Source: Clostridiales bacterium (GTDB lineage: Bacteria > Bacillota > Clostridia > Lachnospirales > Lachnospiraceae). From it: a stretch of DNA of 64,000 nucleotides. The first letter of the stretch is position 1; each line of letters starts with the position of its first letter. A program made the position numbers and the translations under genes. Shown in pieces: positions 53,399 to 62,632 of this stretch. The notes beneath the pieces are model-generated. The model searched no databases. It saw only the letters and a program-made list of their open reading frames with translations, and had not been told where the DNA came from. The stretch covers positions 1-64,000 of the forward strand of contig JAAYNV010000038.1 of NCBI GenBank assembly GCA_012520645.1, given 5' to 3'.

Positions 53399-54477
53399 CA
53401 GCTCACACCTTCTATATATTCCTGCCATGCCTTATGCACACGTTCCGGTGCCATTTGCTCCGAAAGCTTATGGGCATTCCTGCCAAGCTTCTCGGAAAGC
53501 TTATCGTCTGATAAAACCTTTTTCATGGCAGCCGCTAATGAATCCACATCTCCAACCGGCACTAACAGTCCGTTTTCTTCGTTTTCAATCACCGTCTTTG
53601 GACCGCCACAAGGGCAGTCTGTTGCGATTACCGTCAGTCCCATCGCCATCGCCTCTAATAAAGCATTGGGCATACCCTCATAATCGGACGAAAGCACAAA
53701 AAGCCGGGAACGATAAATTAAATCCGTAGCGTCCTCCCGGTCTCCCATAAACTGTACCCTGTCTATCAGTCCAAGCTCTGCAGAGAGCTTCTCCAACGTC
53801 TCTCTCTGGGAACCGTTTCCATAGATTTTTAATACGGTATCCGGAAACTGCTTTTCAATCTTTGCAAATGCCTGAAGCAGCATTTTATGATTCTTCGCCT
53901 TCTCCAGACGGCTTACCGCCACAATTTCATCCGCACGTTCTCCCTCAAATCGTGGGCGTATCACCTTCTCCTGCAAGGGATTTGCAAGAATCGCCGACTT
54001 TTTCTGTACCTTTTTACCAAACCATGCCCGCGCATCCTCTGTCTGAAATACGACGCCTGCCGCCTGCCCAAACAAAAGCTTCGCCAGAATCCGCATAGCC
54101 TTTGAATAATACTCCCGGTCCGGGTCATTACGCACCGATACGACCACCGGAATCCCGGTTCCCATCGCCGCCAGAATAGCGCGAATATTGGTTTTTCCAA
54201 TAAAAGAAACGACCACATCCGGTTTTATCCGTTTATATGCCTCCCGGATGACCGTAATTCGTCGAAACATATCGCGAATCCGTTTTCCGGTCGGCTCATA
54301 GCCTACGATTTCCCTGGCAATACCATCTGCCAGCGTATATTCCTTTTTCAGTACACAGTCTGTAAAAAAGGTTACTTCATAACCGATTCCTTGAAAATAT
54401 CCTGCCAGATTTGTGATAACCCGCTCTGCGCCGCCCCTTTGCAGTCCGGCTATATAAAACACAATTTTCCTTTTCAT
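53398..54477 (-). CDS. GT4 family glycosyltransferase
   Basis: 359 residues. VFYIAGLQRGGAERVITNLAGYF is the N-terminal loop, IVAVSRLEKAKNHKMLLQAFAKI opens the donor domain and LSSDYEGMPNALLEAMAMGLTVIATDCPCGGP holds the E-x7-E motif. It is closely alike in plan and sequence to the next gene upstream (54474), with which it overlaps by four bases, so one arose from the other. Substrate unknown. Confidence 0.88.
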   Translation of the reverse strand: MKRKIVFYIAGLQRGGAERVITNLAGYFQGIGYEVTFFTDCVLKKEYTLADGIAREIVGYEPTGKRIRDMFRRITVIREAYKRIKPDVVVSFIGKTNIRAILAAMGTGIPVVVSVRNDPDREYYSKAMRILAKLLFGQAAGVVFQTEDARAWFGKKVQKKSAILANPLQEKVIRPRFEGERADEIVAVSRLEKAKNHKMLLQAFAKIEKQFPDTVLKIYGNGSQRETLEKLSAELGLIDRVQFMGDREDATDLIYRSRLFVLSSDYEGMPNALLEAMAMGLTVIATDCPCGGPKTVIENEENGLLVPVGDVDSLAAAMKKVLSDDKLSEKLGRNAHKLSEQMAPERVHKAWQEYIEGVS

Positions 54478-55562
54478 CCCTGTACAACCTTTTCCAAATA
54501 CCGGTAAAGCGCCTCAAAGGTCTTTTCCTCACTGTAGTCCTGCTGTACCTTAATTCCTTCCTCCGAAAACCGCTTCTGCATATCTTTATCCGAAAGCAAT
54601 GTCCGCATGGCATTCGCGAGTCCATCCGTATCACCTACCGATATGAGCAGTCCGTTTCTACCATTCTGTATGATCTCTGCCGGACCGCCGCACGGACAAT
54701 CTGTGGAAATCGACGGAATTCCAAGTGCCATCGCCTCTAACAAAGCATTCGGCATTCCTTCATAATCGGAAGAGAGCACGAACATTCCGGCATTTTGTAT
54801 CACATCCGCCACCTGACTGACCGCTCCGGGCAGTAAGATCCGGTCCAAAAGCCCAATCTTTTCTCTCTCTTTTTCCAACTCTTCTTTGTATCCGCCATCC
54901 CCATAGATGACAAGCTGACTATCCGGGAATTCCGGTGCGATCTGTGCAAATGCACGCATCAGCATTTTGTGATTTTTACAGGAGATGAGCCTTCCCACAG
55001 AAATAATACGGTTATCCCGCTCCCCGCTATAGAGTTCTTTTAAGAAGCTTCTGTCGATCGAATTTGGAATGACCACGGATTTTGCCGCAATCTTTTTCCC
55101 AAAGAAATCTCTCTGTCTCTTTGTCTGAAAAAGGAAGCCGTCCGCCAGCCCGAAGATTCTCTTCGCAATCTTAGACGAAATACCCGACTTAAATTCTGCC
55201 TCCGGGTTTGTCCGGATGGAAATCACAACTCTGGTCTTTAATCCAAGAGTTGCTATACATAGTCGAATAGCATTTGCTTTCGCAAACGCTATCGCCACCT
55301 CAATCTTCTTTTCCTTACAGACCTTGCGGATCGCCCGCAGTCTCTGTATATAATTATAAACTCTGGACGCCGTATTTCGAATACATTCGCCCACCACAAT
55401 CCGGTCAATGCCTTCCTCCAGTCCATATTCCTCTTCCAGACGGAAATTCGTCAGCACCGACACCTGACAGCCCTTTTTCTTTAAAAAGCCGGAATACACG
55501 CAGACGATCCGCTCCGTTCCGCCACGCTGCAGACAGCTTGTATATAAAAGACAATTTTTCAT
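54474..55562 (-). CDS. GT4 family glycosyltransferase (paralogue of the 53398 gene)
   Basis: About 362 residues. TSCLQRGGTERIVCVYSGFL, IISVGRLISCKNHKMLMRAFAQI and LSSDYEGMPNALLEAMALGIPSISTDCPCGGP match its downstream neighbour almost motif for motif. The frame is open to 55583, but the second ATG (55562), preceded by GGAAAGGG, starts at the point where family homology begins. It probably adds a related sugar in the next step. Confidence 0.87.
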   Translation of the reverse strand: MKNCLLYTSCLQRGGTERIVCVYSGFLKKKGCQVSVLTNFRLEEEYGLEEGIDRIVVGECIRNTASRVYNYIQRLRAIRKVCKEKKIEVAIAFAKANAIRLCIATLGLKTRVVISIRTNPEAEFKSGISSKIAKRIFGLADGFLFQTKRQRDFFGKKIAAKSVVIPNSIDRSFLKELYSGERDNRIISVGRLISCKNHKMLMRAFAQIAPEFPDSQLVIYGDGGYKEELEKEREKIGLLDRILLPGAVSQVADVIQNAGMFVLSSDYEGMPNALLEAMALGIPSISTDCPCGGPAEIIQNGRNGLLISVGDTDGLANAMRTLLSDKDMQKRFSEEGIKVQQDYSEEKTFEALYRYLEKVVQG

Positions 55563-55627
55563 GAATAACCATGCCCTTTCCAATGCCTCTAAATTTGGAC
55601 CGCAGGCACAAATTTATGTGCGAAAAT

Positions 55628-56548
55628 TTATTTTTCACAATTCTCACAGACCCTTATTTCCGCCAACTGCCGTATCAATTCATCCGACATGCCGGAATAA
55701 GCCTTTCGAAAGAACATTTTACCACACTGTAGAAGTGTCGTCAAATCAGCCTCCGTCAGGATCCGTATGCTTCCGTTCTTCCATTCCAGATACTGCAAAG
55801 GAGTCGCTAACGTAAACGAATAATCCGTACTCTCATCGAGTAAAATTGCATCCCTTCCAAACTCAGAATTAAAGACAATCGTCTGGATCGCCAGTTCACT
55901 CGGCACATAGCATTTCTTCAGATAGCGGATATACTCCTTTTCTTCACAAAGACATTTATATATATACCGGGCACAGTCCCAGGTCACGGACCAGTAGTCC
56001 GACCCCCAGTAAACATCCCGTTTTTCTCCGTTTAAAAGCACCTGCCGTTCCATTGGAATACGGTTTAGTATTTTATTCTTGCACTTGCGCACCGCCGCCA
56101 TCACATACCAGTTGCGAATCTTCGTCTCCATGCTCCAGTGCCTGTCGCAGCGTCTCTTTGCCTCTTCCTTTCGCGCATGGGTAATATTGTAGCCGCACAC
56201 ATACTGCTTTTTCGGATTGGCGCTAAACTCTGCATCCAGTCTTTGATTTGACCAGATCGGATAGTCTGTTCCAGACAGACAGATAATGCGGTCGTACTGC
56301 TTCCCCGTCTCAAACATGGTCTGAAAGAGCTTGCGGAAGCAGTACACCTGTGAGATGCCGCCCCAGCTGATAAACTCCCGCTCTCTGATCCAATAAACAT
56401 TCGGCTCCGTTACCTGTTCCCGAAACGGGGCTTCGTCTACCTTTTTATCAATATGAATAAAAAAATCACTGCTTGCATCAAGCGCCTGCACCAGCCTGTG
56501 AAGCTGTGCCGGATCCATATATGCCGTGATAAAATATGCCTTGCGCAT
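55628..56548 (-). CDS. GT14 core-2/I-branching type glycosyltransferase
   Basis: GT14 enzymes form beta-1,6 GlcNAc or xylose branches. The 306-residue protein has KAYFITAYMDPAQLHRLVQALDASSDFFIHIDKK at its start, then a conserved FISWGGISQVYCFRKLF, IICLSGTDYPIW and VYWGSDYWSVTWDCARYIY, all family motifs. A tail of DESTDYSFTLATPLQYLEWKNGSIRIL closes the fold. There is no membrane segment. It suggests a branch point in the repeat unit. Confidence 0.85.
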   Translation of the reverse strand: MRKAYFITAYMDPAQLHRLVQALDASSDFFIHIDKKVDEAPFREQVTEPNVYWIREREFISWGGISQVYCFRKLFQTMFETGKQYDRIICLSGTDYPIWSNQRLDAEFSANPKKQYVCGYNITHARKEEAKRRCDRHWSMETKIRNWYVMAAVRKCKNKILNRIPMERQVLLNGEKRDVYWGSDYWSVTWDCARYIYKCLCEEKEYIRYLKKCYVPSELAIQTIVFNSEFGRDAILLDESTDYSFTLATPLQYLEWKNGSIRILTEADLTTLLQCGKMFFRKAYSGMSDELIRQLAEIRVCENCEK

Positions 56549-56570
56549 AGGTGCCTCCGTTTATCTGTTC

Positions 56571-57737
56571 CTACAACAACTTTTCCAACTCTCTTATATA
56601 TGCCTCGTTCGAGAAATCAGCCGCTCTTTTTTCTGCCAGACTGCGGTATCTAAAATCCTTTTTTGCATCATTCAAAAGCTCTGTCAGCTTTTCTGCCATG
56701 ACCTCTTCCTCCGGCTCAATGTGAGCGGGATCATAGTTTTCCATATCCTGTCCGATCGGCAGAAGAATGCCGTAATCCGCATCATACGCCTTCGTCCGGT
56801 CTGCCGCTTTCTCATAGTCCTCAAATAAAATTTCCGCCGGACCGCTCTTACAGTTGGTCGCCACTACCGGAAGTCCGCATGCCATAGCCTCTGCCAGCGC
56901 ATTCGGAAAGCCCTCGCCGTCCTGGGAGCTGAGCACATACATCGATGCCCGCTTCAGATACGGAAACGGATTATTCCGCACCCCGGCAAACCTTACCCGG
57001 TCGGCAATACCCAGTTTCTGCGCCAGTTCTTTGCATGCCCGATACTCTCCACGTCCTAAGATCATGAGCTTCGCCTGCGGCACCTCTTTGCTTACGAGGG
57101 AAAATGCTTTTAACAAATGCCAGTAGCCCTTTAAATGGGCATCCCGCCCCATGGTCAGTATCACCTTACTGTTCCCTGCAAAAAAATCTTCATCCTCTGC
57201 CGGAATACTCTCTTCCCTGCACCTGAGGATTTCCTCCATATCACAGGGATTGTAGATTGCCGCCACATCCTTCGGATGATATTTTTCCATCAGATCATCT
57301 GCCATAACCCTGGCACAGCAGACCACTTTATCGGCTCTCTTACAAAAAAGTCCGGTCCTTTTGGTGTCCTCCAGGTCATCATATCCCCGGATACCGACCC
57401 AGACTTTTTCCCCTTTTTTCGTAAAGACGTTCACCAGATTTGCCGTCGCACCAAAGCTGTAGCAGATATCAAATTTTTCCTGTTTCTTGATGCGTCCTAC
57501 CCGCGCAATTCTTTGAAATACCCGCAGGATCTTTCGGATTTTATTCGGATGCGCCCCGCTGTGAATGTTAATGATCTTTAACCCGCTCAGATCATAAACG
57601 CAGTCCGTATCATCATAGATTAACACGGTGACATCATGCTTCTTCTGCAAGAGCCTTGCGGTCAGCAGACAGATCCGCTCCTGCCCGCCCTGATGCACCC
57701 GCGGAACCATTAACAATATCTTCTTCTTTGCTTCCAA
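56571..57737 (-). CDS. GT4 family glycosyltransferase
   Basis: 388 residues. LLMVPRVHQGGQERICLLTARLL opens the acceptor domain. The donor domain has VILTMGRDAHLKGYWHLLKAFSLV and SSQDGEGFPNALAEAMACGLPVVATNCKSGPAEIL with the E-x7-E motif. It resembles GalNAc-transferase-like GT4 enzymes of capsule loci. It lies between the GT14 gene and the epimerase gene that may supply its donor. Confidence 0.87.
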   Translation of the reverse strand: MEAKKKILLMVPRVHQGGQERICLLTARLLQKKHDVTVLIYDDTDCVYDLSGLKIINIHSGAHPNKIRKILRVFQRIARVGRIKKQEKFDICYSFGATANLVNVFTKKGEKVWVGIRGYDDLEDTKRTGLFCKRADKVVCCARVMADDLMEKYHPKDVAAIYNPCDMEEILRCREESIPAEDEDFFAGNSKVILTMGRDAHLKGYWHLLKAFSLVSKEVPQAKLMILGRGEYRACKELAQKLGIADRVRFAGVRNNPFPYLKRASMYVLSSQDGEGFPNALAEAMACGLPVVATNCKSGPAEILFEDYEKAADRTKAYDADYGILLPIGQDMENYDPAHIEPEEEVMAEKLTELLNDAKKDFRYRSLAEKRAADFSNEAYIRELEKLL

Positions 57738-57766
57738 GCCCTTAAACTCCTTCTGTCTTATGGAAC

Positions 57767-58741
57767 CTAAAGATTTTCCTTATACCAATCAATCGCCAGT
57801 GCAATTCCTTTGGCAAAATCATACTCCGGATCGTAGCCAAGCAGTCTTTTTGCCTTGGAAATATCAGCGTTGGAATGCTTGATATCTCCGGCGCGGTCGG
57901 GTCCGAAATTCGGCTCGATATCCGTACCGAGTGCCTTACACAGATCATGGTACACATCAATCAGATATTCCCTTCCGCCGTAAGCGATGTTGAATGCCTC
58001 TCCCGCTGCCTCGGAGGATGCCAGACAGGCCTTTAAGTTCGCTTCAATCACATTATCAATATAGGTAAAATCTCTGGACTGCTTTCCGTCTCCGTTGATC
58101 GTCGGCACCTCGCCGTTTACTAAAAGCTTGATAAACTTCGGAATGACTGCCGCATAGGCCCCGTCCGGATCCTGTCTTCTGCCAAATACATTAAAATAGC
58201 GCATGCCATAGGTATCCAGACCGTACAGCTTCTTATAGAGCTTTCCGTACTCCTCATCGACTCTCTTGGTCAACGCATACGGTGAGAGCAGATTTCCCTC
58301 CTGACCCTCTACCTTCGGTAATACCGGATGATCTCCGTAAACAGAAGAGCTGGAAGCATAGACAAATTTTTTCACGCCCTGTTTCCTTGCCGCCTCCATC
58401 ATGTTTAAGGTTCCCCGGATATTAATTTCCTCATACAAAAGCGGCATCTCGATGCTTCTCGGCACGCTGCCCCAGGCTGCCTGATTGAGCACATAGTCCA
58501 CGCCCTCACACGCCTGCATGCAGGTGTCCAGATCTCTGATATCTCCCTTGATAAAGGTGTAATTGTCCCGGTCTGCAAGCAGATCCACATTCGCCTGCTT
58601 CCCGGTGGAAAGGTTGTCCAGACACCGGACTTGATAGCCCATGTCCGTAATCGCCTCGCATAAATTAGAGCCGATAAAACCTGCTCCACCTGTTACTAAA
58701 AATACACTGTCCTTCGGAAATTCCAAATGTTTATAGCCCAT
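57767..58741 (-). CDS. UDP-N-acetylhexosamine(uronic acid) 4-epimerase, WbpP/TviC-like
   Basis: A short-chain epimerase of 324 residues. VFLVTGGAGFIGSNLCE binds NAD near residue 20; the active site is YASSSSVYGDH with YALTKRVDEEYGKLY (Tyr and Lys of YxxxK). MRYFNVFGRRQDPDGAYAAVIPKFI is typical of the WbpP/TviC group that interconverts UDP-GlcNAc(A) and UDP-GalNAc(A). The dehydrogenase two genes upstream (60159) would make the uronic acid, so together they could supply UDP-GalNAcA. Confidence 0.85.
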   Translation of the reverse strand: MGYKHLEFPKDSVFLVTGGAGFIGSNLCEAITDMGYQVRCLDNLSTGKQANVDLLADRDNYTFIKGDIRDLDTCMQACEGVDYVLNQAAWGSVPRSIEMPLLYEEINIRGTLNMMEAARKQGVKKFVYASSSSVYGDHPVLPKVEGQEGNLLSPYALTKRVDEEYGKLYKKLYGLDTYGMRYFNVFGRRQDPDGAYAAVIPKFIKLLVNGEVPTINGDGKQSRDFTYIDNVIEANLKACLASSEAAGEAFNIAYGGREYLIDVYHDLCKALGTDIEPNFGPDRAGDIKHSNADISKAKRLLGYDPEYDFAKGIALAIDWYKENL

Positions 58742-58759
58742 TTTTCTCTCTTTCCTTCC

Positions 58760-60193
58760 TTATTTTAACTTTGTAACCACTATTTCCTGCACCGTCTTCC
58801 ACAAAGCAAGAAACGCCGAAATATATAAAAATGAAGTATTGTAGATCACGTAACGCGACAGGCACATAATCATTAAACCGGTCGAAAATACATTGGCACA
58901 GATGATCATAAAGGTAAACAATAAAAGCAAACCTTCCCGGTCCTGCCTGTCTCTGCGGATTCTGTAGATGCAAAGCCCTGCCAGAAACACATAGAAAAGC
59001 ATCGTCAGAAAATTAATGCCCGGTCTTAAAAAAGCCGCCGTCCGTATCAGTCCACACCATACCACAGCCACATACACGGAAGTTCTGACCGGAAGGTTTC
59101 TGGTAATTAACGGCTTAATAAAGCTGCCCGCCAGCCTGTCTACCAGTACACCCTCATCCTGCCCGTTTCTCTCTTTCTCCGGCAGGCTCTGCACATATTC
59201 CTTTAAAACCGGAGTCACTACATCGAATTTGATATAGTCATGCGTATATTCCTGATGTACGGCTTTCTCCTGCATGCTTTCACCTGCAAAATGATACGTG
59301 TATTCCAGTTCTTCCATGGCATCATACATCCGGTAAAAAAGCTCCTGTTCCGTTTTTCCCCCAATTGCTGCTCCATCCTCCCGTTTCGAGGAATAAAGCA
59401 GATTCGTCAGAACTGTCAGATTATTACTTGTATTTTGCGCATATACACCATGCACCGCCAGATTATACAGACTGATGACATCGGAACGGGTTCCCAGTAC
59501 AACCATGACCCCTGCAAACACAAGAATCAAAAATCTTTTTTTAGAACTTATGAAAATACGGTATCCTGCGGTAACCGCCCAGATGAGAACAGCGGTCATC
59601 ATCTGTCCCCTGACCATACCTAATAAAAATGCCAGTACAAATGCCGGTACGATTCTCCTGCTGTCCTCCCAAAGCACCTTTAAAAGCTGATAAATAAAAA
59701 ACTGGTACAGCGGATAGCAAAGACCTTCGCTGATAATCCCATTCGACAAAATCATATGGGAGGATGAAAGAAGCGGTGTTCCCAGATGCGGCACGAGCAG
59801 ACTGACCAACAGTAAAACACTTAAAACCAGACGCCCTGCCTGTATGCCCTTTTGCTCTTTTTGTCCAAACAATGCCGGAAAGCACATTTTTTTTACATAA
59901 AAGTAAATCAGATATACATTCACAGCACAAAACAGATTCTGAAAAAAGATTGCCGCCCACAGACTATTCTCTCCCGCTATCAGACGGCAGAACCACAAAA
60001 AGAGCGGATAAAGCGGTTCTCTTGCGATATCCATTTCAATATAGCCTTTTGTATCGGGATAATGTCCCGGTCCAAACGAAAAAAGTACCGCAAAAAACAG
60101 AAGCAAAATTCCCGCCACTGCATACTGCTCTTTTTTCTCTTTCCCCGCAAATCCTCTCTTACAATCTCCAGTAAAGATAGCCTGCATCCTCAT
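58760..60193 (-). CDS. Polytopic membrane protein, possible GT-C glycosyltransferase
   Basis: A 477-residue membrane protein with about nine hydrophobic segments. The acidic first loop YPDTKGYIEMDIAREPLYPLFLWF between helices 1 and 2 and a large loop in the middle (GKTEQELFYRMYDAMEEL) resemble GT-C enzymes that use polyprenyl-linked sugars, but I do not recognise a named family. It overlaps the dehydrogenase gene by 35 bases. Function other than glycan transfer or export cannot be ruled out. Confidence 0.5.
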   Translation of the reverse strand: MRMQAIFTGDCKRGFAGKEKKEQYAVAGILLLFFAVLFSFGPGHYPDTKGYIEMDIAREPLYPLFLWFCRLIAGENSLWAAIFFQNLFCAVNVYLIYFYVKKMCFPALFGQKEQKGIQAGRLVLSVLLLVSLLVPHLGTPLLSSSHMILSNGIISEGLCYPLYQFFIYQLLKVLWEDSRRIVPAFVLAFLLGMVRGQMMTAVLIWAVTAGYRIFISSKKRFLILVFAGVMVVLGTRSDVISLYNLAVHGVYAQNTSNNLTVLTNLLYSSKREDGAAIGGKTEQELFYRMYDAMEELEYTYHFAGESMQEKAVHQEYTHDYIKFDVVTPVLKEYVQSLPEKERNGQDEGVLVDRLAGSFIKPLITRNLPVRTSVYVAVVWCGLIRTAAFLRPGINFLTMLFYVFLAGLCIYRIRRDRQDREGLLLLFTFMIICANVFSTGLMIMCLSRYVIYNTSFLYISAFLALWKTVQEIVVTKLK

Positions 60194-61472
60194 ATTCCTT
60201 TTTATTCAAAATTCCCTTGATATCTGCCAGAATTTTCCGGCTGTCCGGCTTATAAAAGCCGTCTAACTGTTCCCTCTTTAAATGCTCGTATTGGCTGTGG
60301 GCTACTGCCAGAATAACCGCATCCAGCTCCTTTAAATCCTTTTCTTCTACAAAGGCCATGCCATATTCCCGCTCTGCCTCTCTGGAATCCGCCACCGGAT
60401 CCACGATCATCGGTGTGATTCCATATTCCTGCAGTTCCTTTACAATATCGATTACCTTTGTATTTCTCGTATCCGGACAGTTTTCCTTGAATGTAAAGCC
60501 CAGAATCGCAACTCTTGCATTCTTGACCGGAACATCCGCTTTGATCAGATTTTTTACGACACTCTCTGCCACATATTTTCCCATATCATCATTGATGCGT
60601 CTGCCTGACAGAATGATCTGACTGTGGTATCCCAGCTGCTCTGCCTTGTAGGTCAGATAGTACGGATCCACACCGATGCAGTGTCCGCCCACCAGACCGG
60701 GGAAAAATTTTAAGAAGTTCCATTTCGTTCCCGCTGCTTCCAATACTGCCTTCGTATCAATTCCCATCTTATGAAAAATGATGGACAGTTCATTCATAAA
60801 TGCAATATTGATGTCCCTCTGGCTGTTTTCAATGACCTTTGCCGCCTCAGCGACCTTGATGGATTCTGCCCGGTGTACCCCCGCCTTTACAACGAGTTCA
60901 TACACCTTTGCAACCTCATCCAATGTTTCTTCATCCATACCGGAAACAATTTTTGTGATAGTTTCCAGACGATGCACCTTATCTCCCGGATTGATGCGTT
61001 CCGGTGAATAACCGACCTTAAAATCCACACCGCATTTTAAACCGGATTCCTTTTCCAGAATCGGCACACAGATTTCTTCCGTCACACCCGGATAGACTGT
61101 GGACTCAAACACGATAATAGAACCCTTTGACAGATTCTGTCCCAAAATCCGGCTGGCTCCTTCTACCGGTCTTAGATCCGGCGTATGGTCTGCATTCACC
61201 GGAGTGGGCACTGCCACAATATGAAATTTCGCTTCCTTCAGTCTCTCTACATCACTTGTAAAATCCACCTTTGCCGCACGGATTGCCTCATCTCCGACTT
61301 CTCTGGTCGGATCGATACCACTCTTATACAATTCAATTTTCTCTTTATTTAAGTCAAATCCGATTACCTTGATTTTCTCCGCAAAGGCAACCGCAATCGG
61401 CATGCCAACGTAACCGAGTCCGACCAGAGAAAGTTTTTCCTCTCCTGCCACCAACTTTTCATATAAGCTCAT
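60159..61472 (-). CDS. UDP-N-acetylhexosamine 6-dehydrogenase (WbpO/TviB/WecC family)
   Basis: Oxidises C6 of a UDP-N-acetylhexosamine in two NAD steps. The protein has LSLVGLGYVGMPIAVAFAEK for NAD, VAVPTPVNADHTPD, FESTVYPGVTEE, YSPERINPGDK, EAAGTKWNFLKFFPGLVGGHCIGVDPYYL with the catalytic Cys, and ILGFTFKENCPDTRNTK. About 437 residues is typical. The ATG at 61472 is where homology begins and follows AAGGAG; the earlier ATG at 61505 overlaps the upstream stop and has no good site, so either is possible. It belongs with the epimerase at 57767. Confidence 0.88.
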   Translation of the reverse strand: MSLYEKLVAGEEKLSLVGLGYVGMPIAVAFAEKIKVIGFDLNKEKIELYKSGIDPTREVGDEAIRAAKVDFTSDVERLKEAKFHIVAVPTPVNADHTPDLRPVEGASRILGQNLSKGSIIVFESTVYPGVTEEICVPILEKESGLKCGVDFKVGYSPERINPGDKVHRLETITKIVSGMDEETLDEVAKVYELVVKAGVHRAESIKVAEAAKVIENSQRDINIAFMNELSIIFHKMGIDTKAVLEAAGTKWNFLKFFPGLVGGHCIGVDPYYLTYKAEQLGYHSQIILSGRRINDDMGKYVAESVVKNLIKADVPVKNARVAILGFTFKENCPDTRNTKVIDIVKELQEYGITPMIVDPVADSREAEREYGMAFVEEKDLKELDAVILAVAHSQYEHLKREQLDGFYKPDSRKILADIKGILNKKEYEDAGYLYWRL

Positions 61473-61501
61473 CTGTTTATCAGCACTCCTTTCTTCGGAT
61501 G

Positions 61502-62605
61502 TCATTTTCCAACCACTGCCGCAATCTCGTGAAGATACTTTTCTACCACGATCTTCCGGTCAAATTTTTCTTCCATACGAACTCTCGCCCGTCTTCCCAT
61601 TTCTGCCCTTTCTTCCCATGGCATTTCCAGAAAATGCTCTACCTTTCGAATCAGATCTGCCGCATCCTGTTCATGGACTAAAAATCCGGTCACACCATCT
61701 TCAATCGTATCCGCACAGCCCGGTCTTCTTGTCGTAATGACCGGTCTGCCGCTCGCCTGACTCTCCAGACATACATTGGACATCCCCTCCGGATAAAAAG
61801 ACGGATGAATCGTACACTGGCTGCGTTTTAAAAAAGGATGGATGTCCTCGATCATACCATGAAACTGTACGATTCCCTGCTCATTTAGCTGCATCAGCTT
61901 GTCCCGGTTCTCGTAGTCCTCTTCACAGAAACCGAGAATATGAAATTCCGTCTGTGGGTATTTTTCCTTAACTGCCTGTGCAGTTTCCAGATACTGCTCG
62001 ATCCCCTTCTCTTTCATAACACGGGAAATAAACAGAAATTCACACTTTTCTTCCCTAGGATACTCCAAATAAGCATATCTTTCAAGATTTACTCCCGATC
62101 CTGGCAGCATCACATGTCTGCCCGGTCCGATTTTACGTTTTACGAAATACTGTTCATTGGACGCATTCTGAAAAAACAGACAGCTTACCTTTTTCATGGC
62201 AAACCGGTAAACGGCTGTTGTCATATGCTGTAAAATCCCATCTCCTTCTACTGCCGTTCCCAGTCCCGTAATATTTGTAATATACGGTATTTTCATCAAC
62301 CGGCAAAGACTGCCCGCATACAGATTCGGCTTGATCGTATAGGTTAACACTACATCCGGTCTGACTTCTTTTATAATCTGCCTGTACTGCTTCATCAGCG
62401 AAAGCTCCTGAAGTGGATTTTTCCCCCTTCGGTTTAACTCCGTTTCATGGAAAATACAACCCATTTCCTTAAGCTTCGGCACAAACTGCCCGTCCGGTAA
62501 CGCAATATGAAGCTCATAAGGCACTGCAAGCAGCGCCTCCAGCACTTCCTTTCTGAAATTGTACAGTCCTACATCGAAATTGGTTACAATTAATATTTTT
62601 TTCAT
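61502..62605 (-). CDS. GT4 family glycosyltransferase, PglA-like
   Basis: About 367 residues. ILIVTNFDVGLYNFRKEVLEALL at the N-terminus, then LTYTIKPNLYAGSLCRLMKIPYITNITGLGTAVEGDGIL, FLFISRVMKEKGIEQYL and HPSFYPEGMSNVCLESQASGRPVITTRRPG with the E-x7-E motif. This set matches GT4 enzymes that add GalNAc or GlcNAc early in repeat-unit assembly. The ATG at 62605 follows AAAGGA; 62629 is also open. Stop and next start overlap by four bases. Confidence 0.87.
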   Translation of the reverse strand: MKKILIVTNFDVGLYNFRKEVLEALLAVPYELHIALPDGQFVPKLKEMGCIFHETELNRRGKNPLQELSLMKQYRQIIKEVRPDVVLTYTIKPNLYAGSLCRLMKIPYITNITGLGTAVEGDGILQHMTTAVYRFAMKKVSCLFFQNASNEQYFVKRKIGPGRHVMLPGSGVNLERYAYLEYPREEKCEFLFISRVMKEKGIEQYLETAQAVKEKYPQTEFHILGFCEEDYENRDKLMQLNEQGIVQFHGMIEDIHPFLKRSQCTIHPSFYPEGMSNVCLESQASGRPVITTRRPGCADTIEDGVTGFLVHEQDAADLIRKVEHFLEMPWEERAEMGRRARVRMEEKFDRKIVVEKYLHEIAAVVGK

Positions 62606-62632
62606 GTTCTGTGTATTCCTTTGATTCACCGT

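Noticed and set aside
57767-58741. UDP-glucose 4-epimerase (GalE) or dTDP-glucose dehydratase
   Set aside because: The GRRQDPDGAYAAVIPKFI motif and pairing with a UDP-HexNAc dehydrogenase point to the WbpP/TviC group instead.
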